A stretch of 64,000 nucleotides of DNA from Yponomeuta sedellus (Eukaryota > Arthropoda > Insecta > Lepidoptera > Yponomeutidae), in contig OW203723.1 of NCBI GenBank assembly GCA_934045075.1, forward strand, positions 7,413,913 through 7,477,912, written 5' to 3'. Under the pieces are notes generated by a model, which was given only the letters and a program-made list of their open reading frames with translations, did not search any database and had not been told where the DNA came from. Every line of letters starts with the position of its first letter. Position 1 is the first letter of the stretch. Shown here piece by piece: positions 37,301 to 50,700 of the stretch. The translations under genes and the position numbers were made by a program.

Positions 37301-40300
37301 TTTTAAAAACCTATTAAGAGGCTAAAAATTCCACCCATGCCGGGATTCGAACCCGGCATGGGTGGAATTTTTTGCCTGCGGAAGATGTTCACCTGCACTT
37401 AGTTAAAGTTTTAACTCCTGTGAGAAACACGCAAATACCCACGTGAGGCACCGCGCCGGCACCAAGTTCTTGATTCGATGCCACCCGTAGTCTCCAACGT
37501 AAGATAAGAATACTCTTTATTGTAAGTATACCGGAAAAATAGTTACAGAAACAGCAGATATAAAAGATAAGATACGATTGGCGGCCTTATTACTAATAGC
37601 AATTTCTTCCCGGGAACTCCAAATTGGAGAATTTGCCGAAGGAGAAATAGATACGGGTAGTCGGTGCAAATACGAATATTAATAGGCATACATATACGTA
37701 TGTCTATTAGTATTCATGTACATACTCGTAAATACATAAATCATACCTACTTGAATACTATAATTATCCTCCTAAATCCTGGAGGTTATAATTATTCTGA
37801 TTCGTCTAAAACAACGTTGATTTGGAAAAAGAAACATTTGTCAATGTCTTCCAAACATCCTGCTTAAAGTTCATTGGGTATGAATTAAGACAGATATAAT
37901 CTCCCACGTAGGTACAAACCGCCCGGTGCTTAGGAGGCTAAATAAATAAATATTCATGGACATTTTACACAGATCTCGTTAGCCCTATACTAAGTACAAC
38001 TAAATGACTCGTGTTATAGGTGCTAACTCGACGATTTAATAATACAATAAATACATAGATAACATCCAAGACCCGAGACAAACTAGAAAAGTTCGTTTCC
38101 TAGTTTGACCCGGGGATCGAACCCGAGACCTTCGGTTCAGCGGAGTCAGCGTGCCAAATCGCTGCGCCACCGAGGCCGTCAATATCTCCGAATACTTAGC
38201 GTACCGTCAACACGACGGACTTTTCCGGCATCACCCACAAGTCGGGCCGCTCCTTGTTGAAGACGAGGCAGGCGGGCGGCGCAGCCTCCGCCGTAGGCCT
38301 CCAGTGCGGCTGCAGAGCGTTGCAGACCCGCTCGCGCTCCTCGAACGAGAGGCCTGTCGCCGCGCGCCCGATTGAGACCCAACGGGTCTCTCCTGTGGAA
38401 ACGGAGCGCTACCTCATAGACCAATGGTGGGGTGGTAGCGATGGGCAGATGAAGCGGTGGCGAAACGGTACACCTCCTTCTCAATCGGGAGACCGTGGTT
38501 TCGAATCCCGGTTGCCTTCTAACATAATTATAAATTAATTATAATTATAAATTTCTTAAACTATAAATTATAAAGGTTGTCTTCTAAGTTATTATGTACA
38601 TTTGTAAAGTTAGAAAACATCGTGTGGAAACCCCAGTGTCCGAAGTGTGAACATACCGGCGCTTGCTACGTGCAATGTCCCAACTATTAGGCTAAGTGCG
38701 GAAATCTCAGGTCTAAGGTCTAACTAACTCATAGGCAACTCTGTACACCATGAAATTTTTAATATTCGCGGTAGTTTCATCATTTTGGGCTAGTAAGCAC
38801 CGCTTAGTGCCGCTAGTGGTATTTTTTTGAGCGGTTCCGTGCTTCGCAAGGCATGTTTTGCCGTTAGTGCCGGCTGTCATGTAATGGCAGTCGTTAACAC
38901 ATGTAAGAGGCGGCTTGACAACTTCTGTCAGTAAGGCCCGCCACAGTCTTACAATCCTCCACCAACACTGTCTTGGCCCCGTGGTGGGGTATGGCCTGAC
39001 TAATAATTAGAAAAATTACGTTTGATCCGGTTTATTTTTGGAAGATTTCTCAACTCAGTAGGTAGGTACAGTTGACGACAGGTCGACATGGCAATTCTCT
39101 AGTGACGTGACGTTTTCAATATCGATATATTTTTATTATGTATGTAACAAAATGTGAATAAAATAATACCACGTTTTCATTTAAGTTAATATTTATTCAT
39201 CTGAATCATCTAACGTATCGCTACAAAAACTCAAAGAATCTTCGTCACTGGTATCTCCGACTTTTATAATAAAATCTTCCATTTCATTTTCCATTCCCAT
39301 GTCTTTTTCCCAATATTCATTTTCAAGGTTCCGGACATGTTTTTCGAAATTGCTCCAGTTTTCTGCCGTGACTGACAAAATTGCATTCGTTGTTATCTCT
39401 TTAAGCTTTGTCAAACACAAATCGCTCTTTATGTTGTGTTCCCTGACGAAGCGTTTAACGGCGGCCCAGGCTAATTCAATAGGATTTAAATCGCACATAT
39501 ATGGAGGTAATCTAATAATATCATGACCATGTCCTTTAATTATATGGTCAATTTTATAATTGATATCAACGGGTTTATGTTGTTCTATAATTTTAAATAA
39601 ATCTGGCTTTCTCATTGATCTATCGCACGATATATTATTGTCTTCCAACCAATTTATCATAACTGATTTTAGAGAACTTTTTGTTGGGGGTTTGTTGAGC
39701 TGGACACTATGGTAAGGTGCGTTATCCATTACCACGACACTGCGTTCAGGAAGAGACGGCAAAAGTTTTTCCGTTACCCATTTTTCAAAATTCTCGCCAT
39801 TCATTTGACCATGATAGTCGCCAGTCGTAGTACCGGCCTTAAAAATTAAAGAAGCTCCAGGTATAAATCCGTTTTTCCCTCCTGCGTTAACAACTATAAG
39901 TCTATTTCCAGAACTAGTATCTGTGAGAATTCCTTTTGTTCCAATCATTTGCTAACACTTTTTGAAAGTTAAATTATTATCCACCCATGTTTCATCTCAA
40001 TAAAAAATATTTCTATTTTGTTGTCGGAATTGACAACATTTCATTTTTTTAGCATACGGATTTTATTGTCTTAAAGGAAACTAGATACAAAATAAAACGA
40101 ACCATATTTTTTTATTTTCTGAAACACGCACGTTTTCTTATATTTTTTACATTTTAAAGTTTAAAATATTTTTACCGGAAGTGACGAAACAACGAGGCTC
40201 ACAATATGTTTTCTTTTGCCTAATATCCTAAAAAAAAAATATAGTTACAAATGTCATTTTAGTATTGCCAGGGCCATGTTAAAAAACAGTTTTTGAATTT

Positions 40301-41730
40301 TTTTAACACATGCAAATATGTTTTTCTTTTATACAATTAAATCAGCTTAGTTCAATTCATCATCCCTTATATGTAGTTGTTCCTTTTTTGTCAAATGTAC
40401 TTTGTGTTGGCAAAGCCTTTATCTGCGTTCGGAGTGTTTTTGCTGCCAGTTTATGGTATGGTAAGTATAAAGTATGGTAACCCTGATATTATGTTGTGTG
40501 GTTTACCTAACGTAAACAAACTTTGTGTAGTGTTAAATTTATTTCTCTCTACTCAAATTCTATCCTATACAAGAACAAGAAAGTCATTGGTAGGTATACA
40601 ATGGACTTTTCAGATTTAGACGGATTCGTACGCGCTGACAGCCGAAATCTACCCAAGGTAGATCTTTCAATGCTTTTGGAGTTCATGCATCATGACGATG
40701 CAGCGAAAATAAGAGGTGCAACCGTGATGATGAAAACCATGATTTGAGTTTTATGAAATAGGCCTCGGAGACCATCAGCAACCAAAAATAAAGGGGGGGG
40801 CACGTGAATAACAATGTACTACTTAAGAAATACGATAATTAATAATTAAAAATTGTTCTTCGCCATCACTACATAAATTAAACACTTCTTCGTCCTCATT
40901 CTCATATGGCTCAGTTGAAGTAGACGTTTGAGTAAGTAAAAAATAGTGTTGGGCATATTTTTTTATCTTGTACCTAACGAAATCTTCAGGTTTAAACGTC
41001 GTCAGCAGTGTTATTATTGATACGGCAATTGCCGTAATATACGGTAATTCATGGATGTTTTTTGTAATATACGGTGTACGGTAGGATTTCGATTGCCGTA
41101 TCATATAATACGGCAATTCAAGTCCAACATGCTCGTAACCTTAAAACAAAAAAATACTACAAACGAAACGTAATAAATGTGTCCGATTTTCGGGATATCC
41201 CAAAGAAAATTTTCCTGCAGACATAAATTGAACTAGATGTCTCATGCAATCTCTTTTATATATGTCCTACTCTTAGCTAAACAATCTATTCGAAATCAAG
41301 GCGGTTGCACAAAATTTCAGGTGTCAGGAGATAATTACGAGTATGCTTATCAAAATGAAAAGCAAAGAAAAATATTCATTGCACAAGCAGTGTATTAGAA
41401 ACATATAGGATGAAGAAATTATAGAAAGTTGAAAATATACTTATTATTTTTGTGTTTCAATCACTAATTATTCAATTAAAAGATAATACGGCAGATCTGC
41501 GATTTTTTTTTATAAATACGGCAATTTGAAGGTTTAGATTTTGACGATAATAACACTGGTCGTCAGCTAAGTCGCTAAATTATTTTTGTCCTCAAAACTT
41601 TTTTCTTGTCGCTAAGGCTCTCGCAAAAGTCGTCATTTCTAGCGACTAAGTCGCTAAATTGGCAACACTGATTTTTACCCGACTGCAGCGAAGCCCAAAA
41701 GGAGGGTAATGTGTTTAGTTCGTATGTATG

Positions 41731-41761
<31 letters not shown>

Positions 41762-44700
41762 GTATGTCCGATTCTATGTTCCCTCATAACTCCTTAACCA
41801 ATGGTCAGATTTTGTTAAACAAGGTGTCATTCGATTCGGCATCCTTGCGCGGGTGTCATAGGCTATATAAAATCATAATTATGCGATCAGAACCGTGACG
41901 AAAAATAAAATTCGTTAAGAAGCTTCGTTAAAGTACAGCTAGGAGCTACTAGATGGCGCTGTTATATTCAGTTTATTGAATTCGAATACTAATTTTATTG
42001 AACTACCCCTAACAGGTGTCAAATATTTAAAACAGAATTTTGCGGATGACGTAGGTTACATAAAATCAGTATTAATAGAGAACCAACGGAACAAAAAATA
42101 ACATTTACTTCTAAGCAATTAAAGTACCACTTTTAGCCACTTGATGGCGCTGCTATATTTTATTTATTCTAATACATGTGTATACATAATTTCGGCTTTG
42201 GTCTACATGTAAACAAACCATTTATAGAATCGGTACAAATGCGGAAAGAAATAATTCCTATAAAGTGGTTTGATCCTTCTAGATCATTCATTTAATTAAA
42301 AAATATAATTTTGTTTAACTACGCCTAACACGTGCAAAGTATTTAAAAGAGAATTTTGCGGGTGTCGTTGATTACATAAAATCAGCATTAATAGAGAACA
42401 AACGCAACACAAATAATATTCACTTCTAAGTAATTAAAGTACTGTAGCATTAGTTCCTCTACCCAACCACAGATGGCGCTGTTTGTGTTCTAAATTGCTG
42501 TATGGTTTTGTCCGAAGGCCCTACATAATATTAAACAAAATTGGATAGTATTTGAGCGCTTGCGAATCACTTCGACCAACACTGACTGTTCACTTATAAT
42601 TGGCACGACTAGTGACATAGGTAATATACCTCGCTTTGCGCTGTGGTGCGAGTAGTACAGTTACTGTAATCCTTAGTTTCATATTGCTACAATAAATAGA
42701 TCCCTAAGTACGTGCTGTCGTGCTAAAACAACGTTTCTCTTCTTGTCTGCTGAAACCCTGTCCTGTCCTGTCCATGTAAACAAACCGTCTATAGAAACGG
42801 TATTATGTGCTGAAAGAAATAATGCCTATAAAGTGTTTATTTCTTTCTACGCCATTCGTTTATCTCATTAATTTAAGAAATATCAACCTCATAGGGGGTA
42901 AAAATAATTATTTTTTAACACTGATATTAATTTCCTACTGACACTTAGACCAAAAGTAACTGAACAAAATATATAAAGTGTAGCATGTAACTCCTTTTCC
43001 CCTGTGCGGTTATAGTCAGACAAGCTGGGTTCAAAGAAGAAACAATAAATGATAAAAACATATTTGAACGCTCTCACTGGTAACCGAAGACGGATCCTCC
43101 GTGACCTCGTATCGTTAGGACCCATGAAATTTTAAAAAATTCTAGCTCTATTCATCTTAACGAATTTTATCTCGTTTCCTCCGAAAATAAGCTGATGATT
43201 TTGTGTTAGGTTTCCTGTTCACTTGTGAGACCAAAGATAGCTTATCTACACCTTAATATTCAGTAAAATTTTTCAATGCTTTAGGGGGCCACCTCAAGAT
43301 GAATTTGTTATAGTTTAATTTTAATACCGGTAATATTTTGGCATTCAGAAAACCAAGATTTTGTGTGTCTCCACGCCGATGCTACAACTCTAAATAACTA
43401 CGCCAGGCCGAAGGCCGAGCCCCATCATGCGGGTGCGAGGAAACTTGCCGCGACGAGGTTGAAGACCGAGCTCAATACAGGTCGCGGCACGGCCGAAGGC
43501 TGTGAAGCGGGCTACAGGAATACTCCCACGGCGATTCCAAATGCTGAGCTCTATTTACGCTGATGCCAAATGGAGAGACTATTAGCGCGGCCGAAGGCCG
43601 CGACAGTTACTTAAAGTTGCTGTTAGGAGGAAACCTGTCACGCCTTTGTACAGGCCGCTGCTGAAGGCTCAGACCATTTATGTTCCCATTTACAAGTCCT
43701 TATTCTAAGTAATTAGCGAGACCGAAGACTGGGCCCAGCAATGCAAGCACGAAGAATTCTACTCTGGAGATGTCGAAAGCTGAGCGCCGTTCAGGTCGAG
43801 GACATAATTCGTGACTATTCCAGTCCCCACCTACAATCGTTAACATTAAATAACTAGGTGCAGTGGAGCGTTTTTAGGCTACATAAAAAACAGACAATTT
43901 ATGTAAGGATAATAAAGAAAAAAATCTGTCGTTTCCTTTGCAAATATTCTAGATAGTTTAACACCATTAGACCATATTCATTATACTAGCTAAAAAATAT
44001 CATACGACATAAATTTTTAATGCAGGCAGGTGGTACCTATGACTAAATCAAACAAGTATATCAGTAAAAATATTTATGATTTGCCGAGACATGTCCATTG
44101 TCGAACAAAAGAAAATAAAGCAATAAACTAAAATTCATATAAGAAATAAAATAATATAACGATTTAAAGCATGTAAGCAGAACAGGATGGACCTTTAAAT
44201 TTTATCGTTTTACTGAGTCACTAAAAGGTCAAAAATAAAAAAATATATTTAAAAAAATAAAAGAACCCGACTGCAGTGATAAATCAACTGAAAGGGAAAA
44301 AATAAGATAATTTTATTTTCAAATGCTAATGTCGAATCAGAAGAGTTCATGCTGCTTTACTTGAGGGACCAAATAATATAACTTTATAAGCGTTATTTGC
44401 TCAAACTGTTGCATTTATTATTTTATATAAAATGTTGCAGTCGGGACCCATTAGAGGACTTTAAACAAACAGTAATGGGTCCCGACTGCAACATTTTATA
44501 TAAAATAATAAATGCAACAGTTTGAGCAAATAACGCTTATAAAGTTATATTATTTGGTCCCTCAAGTAAAGCAGCATGAACTCTTCTGATTCGACATTAG
44601 CATTTGAAAATAAAATTATCTTATTTTTTCCCTTTCAGTTGATTTATCACTGCAGTCGGGTTCTTTTATTTTTTTAAATATATTTTAGGTTAGATCTTGA

Positions 44701-47700
44701 AATTGACTTTTTTTTTGATCGTGGCACAGGCATGTTCACTGGGAGCCATGGTGTGACGTCATCAGCGTATTTTTGTGTTTTTACCATTTTCTCGGAAATG
44801 AAACCACAGAAAAAACTGAAATAAATTTTTACGTGCTTTACAAAGCCAAATCTCGAAATGGTTTTCGAATTAGAGCTCCATACAATTTTGAAATGTTGTC
44901 AATTCTCTCATTTTTTTTAAGTATTGATACCGTTTGAAAACTATATCTGGCTTTTCAATTAAAATAAATCGTTTATTTTGACATTGACGCCATCTGTATC
45001 CCATTTTCTTTAACAGCCGTTGTAATGTACGAATACCCCAAGGAAAAGGTATTTTTTCACGTAAAGCAACGTGTAACTTAGGACATGTCGGAACGATCTT
45101 CTTTTGTAAATAAAATTCTGTTATGGTGTTGTGAATCACTGTACGATCAAAATCATCAACACAAAATTTTAGACCTGTCTTCTTCCGTTTTTTGGGTGAT
45201 TTCAACTTTTCCTCTGCTCCCACTGATTTTAATTCTGATTTTATCCTAGACATAGTTCTTTTCGATAGACCTGTATAAAACACAGCCCTGTGTAATGTTT
45301 GATTGACAGAAAATTTGTAACAATTATTTTTCCGTTCAATGTCACAATTTTCTAACACTTTTCTAGCTAGTTCTCGAGCTTGAGAGTGAATTATTGGTTT
45401 TTTTGCTTGAACACGGGACGAAGATGCAACCGTAGCCATTTTTAAAACACAATAGTAATAAATTATGTGAGCGATATTATAATCGATAAACGCGGTCGAT
45501 ACGGACTCGTGCGACACTAAGACTAAGACGACGCGGGGACTGTGCGGGCGTGCGGGGCGACCCCGCCTCCGCGGCTCACCTCATGCCCCGATTGCCATGT
45601 CGACCTGTCGTCAACTTTACCTACCTATTTTTTATTTACGGCTATACTTACAAGTAAATCAACGCCCTTATTTGCAAAACATAAAAAGAGTAGTTTTTTT
45701 TAATTTGTGGTTACGATAAAGAGCTTAGTACTAATAAGTATATATTTCGAACTAACTTTGTGGATAGGGTTGGAAGATATATACTAGGAAAATGATTAAG
45801 AGAAGTTATATAAACATAAAACATTTATATCTAAATACAAATAGTATACTCTTAAGATAACTTATTAGAATCTTAGCGTTTTGTGGACCTTACTTACTGG
45901 AAGGTTCGTATCTTTAATGGATAATTACCTGAAAAATCGCGTTTACCTGACTCAGTTCGATCCATACATGCCACGACAAAACTCCTGGCAAGGCCTTGTT
46001 TCTTGTTTTCTGCGTAGTCTGCACCGATTATCACCAAGTCCAGGTCTTCCATGGTTCCTTCAGTATACTGTAAACAAATTGTTACTTGATCAAAGAGTGT
46101 TATGTACGTCAATATTATTTTTGGGGCTCCGTAGGTCACAAGGAACCCTTATAGTTTCGATATCCGTTCGTTACGAATGCATCCGACAGAGAACCAAAGT
46201 TATCGACATAGCTCAGAGAATCAGCAAGGTGAAGTGGCAGTGGGCTGGCCATATCTCGCGAAGAACCGACAACCGTTGGAGTAACCGTGTTCTTCAGTGG
46301 AGACCGCGACTCGGCAAAGGTAGTGTAGGACGCCCTCTGACCAGGTGGGATGACGATCTGCGAAAAACTGCCGGCATATGCTAGATGCGGCAAGCTGGAG
46401 ACAGGGCGCTATGGCGCTCATTAGGGGAGGGCTAGGTCCAGCAGTGGACTACATAATATAGCCTGAAGAAGAAGAACAAATCCGTCCGTCGGTCCGTCTC
46501 TCCGCGGCTTAGCGCAGAGATGTCAAGTACCTATCTACAACTAAATTAGGGTTTTTTTTTTCTCGCGTACACCGTAGTGTGTGGTATAGTTATTTTGGTT
46601 TAGGGATCTGTTTGCGAAATATTAGCTTTAAAGTGCAGTTTTTTTAGTTACATCCGGCGTCCCCCGCAAGGCTATACGTTGGAGAATCGTGAAAAGATCA
46701 GGGTAGTAGCGCATATAATAAACGTAAAACGAAACTATCTCGGCTTTACAAGTTAACGAGTAATAAATGAAAATGAAAACTTCGTACAAATTCTATCGAA
46801 AATTACTTTGATGAAGTGGTAAATTTCTGTAAATCTGAGAGTTAACTACCTAATAAACTCTTCCTTCTACTGAACCCTACACTGCGCGTGGCCATACAAC
46901 TCTGCCGGTATTTTTTATTTTTTCTAAGCCAGCCAAATCGACTCAAACTTCATCAAAACCAAAATTTTGTAACAAAAAGTATGTTATGGCATTGACATCA
47001 TAGCGTGCTGTGTGTGGCCCACTGCAGGATATCCTACCTACCTTTATCTCTATAGATTTCCATCAAACCACATGATCGCTTCTGTTGACTCTCTCGTTGA
47101 GCGTGTTTTAAGGGAAAAAAGAAGAGCAAATAGAGAAGGTACAGTCTATTTATTCTTACTTGTCCAATTTAGTAAACAAGATTTTAACCTTAAAATTGAG
47201 ATTAGATGCCTAAACTAGACAATTTCTCGCAAATTCATGAACTATCATGAACTATGTTTATAAAATTGGCAGTGTGTTAAGAGTGTGCTAGGAGTGTGTC
47301 AGGTTACTTCATTTATGGAAATATGGCAGTTTTGGACTAAAAAGTCACAATTTAAGGGTAGAATCTTGTTTAATATTACTTTGCGTTATTGTGAGTATTC
47401 TATGTATTTTTTATATTCTAAGAATTCATCCACTGATTTCGTCAAAGTCCAATTAATTGCATTAAATAAAAATAAAATATGTTAATATAATGTCAACAAA
47501 AATAAATTAAAATTACAATAATAATTTAAAAATAATAATAATTAAGGCTAACCAAACAAATCACTCCGGGCCACATCCGACCCAAAGGTTCCCATAATAC
47601 TAGCCGCGTTACCGCGCTGAACAGCAAGGGATATCCTTTGTCTCAGAAAAGCCCCGGAACGAAAGTCCAAGCCACGGTTCCTCAATCGGCGGCCCAGCTC

Positions 47701-50700
47701 TCGAATAAAAGCCAAGGCCTGCGTCCCCCATACACCAGTGGTTTCAATTGCTAACGGTACAAAAATGTAATTTCTTATGAGCTGGCTATACTTTAGGGTT
47801 TTTTGTCTCGCAGCTAGTTCAGCTGCAGCACCAGCAGCAGCAGTGGAAACAACATGCGAGGGCGCAAAGGTGCATACACACGTTGCATCCCACACCAGAC
47901 TACGACCTTTCTCCCATGGAACCAAAGTGAGGCCGTCAGGACGCTTCCCGTCATCCCGGTTTAAGCCCGGAGGCTCAAGAATAGAGGGATGTTTGCCGTG
48001 ACCAGAGCCCGTCGAACAATATCGTTAATGCAATGGTGCCGTGAGATTCTACTTTATCTTGTTTAATAAATTGAACAAGTAAGAATAAATAGACTGTACC
48101 TCAGGTTTGATTTTATACCAGCCAGCATTCCGTCGATTGGCAATGTAGTAAGAGTCGCACTCCTTCAGCACTATGCCTTCTTCGGCGTTCGCTCTTGCTT
48201 TGCAGAAGGCGTTCAAAATGTCGGAACTGCAAACGGAAAACAAACATTAGCGCCCCTATTATGTACGTAAGTCTCCAAAAATTTTAAATAGAGTTTACAC
48301 GTTCAGTCTTGCCTCTGTTTTAGGTTTAGACCGTGACCTTGATCAAGCTCGGATTGATGCTAGACTGATGAAGAATCAAAATATTCGAATATCCGTCAGT
48401 CTGGTCCATCAGTCCACTGAATATACAATCAGTCTGGCGTCAGTCTAAGCAGACTGATGGAATTGATTGACGCCAGACTGAACGCGTGAACTCCGTCTAA
48501 GAGACGCAGCTTTTGACTTTTTTTATGTCACTCCAGCTATCACATACAAATTTTAACACTAAAGGCCTGCGCAGACGTGGGACTATTCCCCGGGTACTTT
48601 TTTGTCCGTCTTATAAATTGTATCGAATAACGCACACGAAGGACTAAAAGTACCCCGTACATAAAGTCCCTCAAGTTACCGAGGACATCAAGAGACCGGA
48701 GTGGACAAAAGTTCCGTGTTTTCTTTTAAAACGTCTTTTATTTTTCAACGTCATATAAATTACAACACAATGTTAGCTCAGAATACCGCCCTGCGAATGA
48801 CCGCACTCCGTAGGAGTTGAGTCCGCGACAAGTACTCGGAGGACATTTCTTACGATTCAGGGACTAGGACAAAAGTCCCTCGTCTGCGCAGGCCTTTAGG
48901 TACCTACATAATGGAGGGACCATTTCTCTGCTCCGTTCGAGGGCTTGGTCTTGCCCAAAAAAATTTCTCCTAAGATAGGGCCGGTTTCTGAATTGAGAAT
49001 TTCACTAAGTAAATACTTAAGTAACATTCTGTCACGCTCTTTGCTGAGAAATTCAAAGAGACAGCACTACAGTTAAGTATTTACTTAGATAAATTCTCAA
49101 TTCAGAAACAGGCCCTTAGTCATTGACCTGCTTGGAGTCTGAACGATCTCAAACATTTTACATCATTCAGAATCCAGGTGCAGATGCGGCAGTCTTTCTG
49201 AGTCCAGACCTTCGACCAGAGAGGACTGTGTTCGGTCGCTATAGGAAGGCGAGACAGTCAACGATACTCGAATCCCTAACCCAAACTAGGCTATGCTGCA
49301 TTTAATTGTTATACTGCCATGTTTTTATATTTTATCATGATATCAACAACAGTTTGTTGTCTATATCTCCACTGCTGAGGCACGGAACTCTTCCTGCGCA
49401 GGAAGGTTAGGCCATACTCCACCACAGGGGCCAAGTCCGGGTTGGTGGAGGATCGTAAGTCAGTGACGGGCCTTACTATCAAAAGATATCAAGCCGCCCA
49501 TAGGGCCCCTGACATGGCTTAACGACTGCCATTACATGACAGCCGGAACTAACGCCTTAACGTGCCTTGAGAAGTGGGTACGAGTATGTTTCATAGAAAA
49601 ACTTTAAGGTTGCTTACTTATCCTTCACAAGTTCCCTTTTGCTGTGCTGAATGACACCTTGCACGTCCGTAAACATTCCGTCAAGTAAAGCGAGCCTTTC
49701 GTTCAGTGGCATACCTCCTTTGTCAGGGTGCCCCACGAGGGTCTTCCCATTGTAATAAAGCACGTCAAAAACGCAGAAGCAAGGCCGGTATTTTGAGCTT
49801 TCAGTCATTTTCTTTATGTCATACGACATTCCTGCGAAATTAGGTGGTTATAAAAGATGGTCCAAAGAACAAAAAATAAAATAAAATTAGTGGCCTACAC
49901 AATTCAACCACAAAACAGAGAAACTGTTATGTGACCTCAACTATACGTATAGGTCACCCTGTGCCTTGTTTATGTAACCGTTCACGTATAGTCTATTTAC
50001 CCTTACTTGGCCAATTTAGTAAACAAGATTCTAACCTCAAAATTGATATTTGATGCCAAAACGACATATTTTCTCGCAACTTAATGTACTTTGTTTATAA
50101 AATTGACAGCGTATTATCTAAAATCGTCTCCCCGATTACGTCATTTACGGGAATATGGCGCTTTGCGACTAAAATCCATACTTCACGGGTAGAATCTTGT
50201 TTACTAAATTGGCCAAGTAAGGATAAATAGACTGTATACATCTGTGTGCGAAAGCGAAATGTTTACTTAGCTCCGCCGGTATAGATATGAGGCGTAACAC
50301 ACATAGCGGATAGCCACATAATTGTATGACTAAGTAATTGTACGTAGGTAATACAGAGAATAGTGTAAAGAGGTTCGAAATTTCACTGATGCCGGTGAGT
50401 CGCCCATTAGCTCAGTTGGAAAGAGCGCTGGCACGGATAGCCAGAGGTCGCGGGTTCGAATCCCGGCATGGGTGGAATTTTTAGCCTCTAAATACCTAGG
50501 TGACTAAGTCCAGTTAGAAATTTCGTTTTTGCATACAAATTTAATCGTGAAAAGTTACACAATCAAGGCGCGCGCTGGTCAGATTATTGCAGACACTTAG
50601 ATCTTGCGCTATAGCACTGATATCTATTAGCTTACCTTTGGAGCCGAAACACTCGCGCTCTTTATGCCACCCCATCATTTCGCCGTCCAATATGAAGCTG

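Larger units (their letters stand above)
40032..44900. mobile_element. Unclassified 4.87 kb insertion inside mariner copy 1
   Basis: It is bounded by 12-bp perfect inverted repeats GACAACATTTCA and a 4-bp duplication AATT. Comparison with the uninterrupted site in copy 2 (53718-53722) defines both ends. The interior holds no intact transposase: a short frame with a possible start at 40600 (MDFSDLDGFVRADSRNLPKV), internal duplications (41930-42480), a GTAT microsatellite, GGCCGAAGGC-rich DNA (43400-43760) and a perfect 214-bp inverted repeat near its right end. The superfamily is undetermined. Confidence 0.6.
39069..45617 (-). mobile_element. Tc1/mariner (IS630-type) transposon, copy 1, interrupted
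   Basis: The ends carry inverted repeats containing GTTGACGACAGGTCGACATG, flanked by TA (39067-39068 and 45618-45619). The transposase lies on the minus strand in two pieces. The N-terminal half (45517-44870) has a helix-turn-helix region and GIRTLQRLLKKMGYRWR. The C-terminal half (39948-39193) has VVMDNAPYH and PYMCDLNPIELAW, giving the second acidic and final D/E catalytic residues of a DDE nuclease. A 4.87 kb element is inserted between them. Independently, the residue before the first catalytic Asp is a TGA stop. The copy is dead. It lies in LIG4 intron 8 in the same orientation as the gene. Confidence 0.85.

Noticed and set aside
41676..41770. CRISPR-like or satellite array at the repeated GTATGTAT tract
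   Set aside because: It is a simple tetranucleotide microsatellite following a common transposable-element start; there are no spacers.
50400..50475. A tRNA gene at the SINE-A head
   Set aside because: The same head recurs at least eight times in the window with the same downstream body, including tandem and inverted copies. It is a retroposon.
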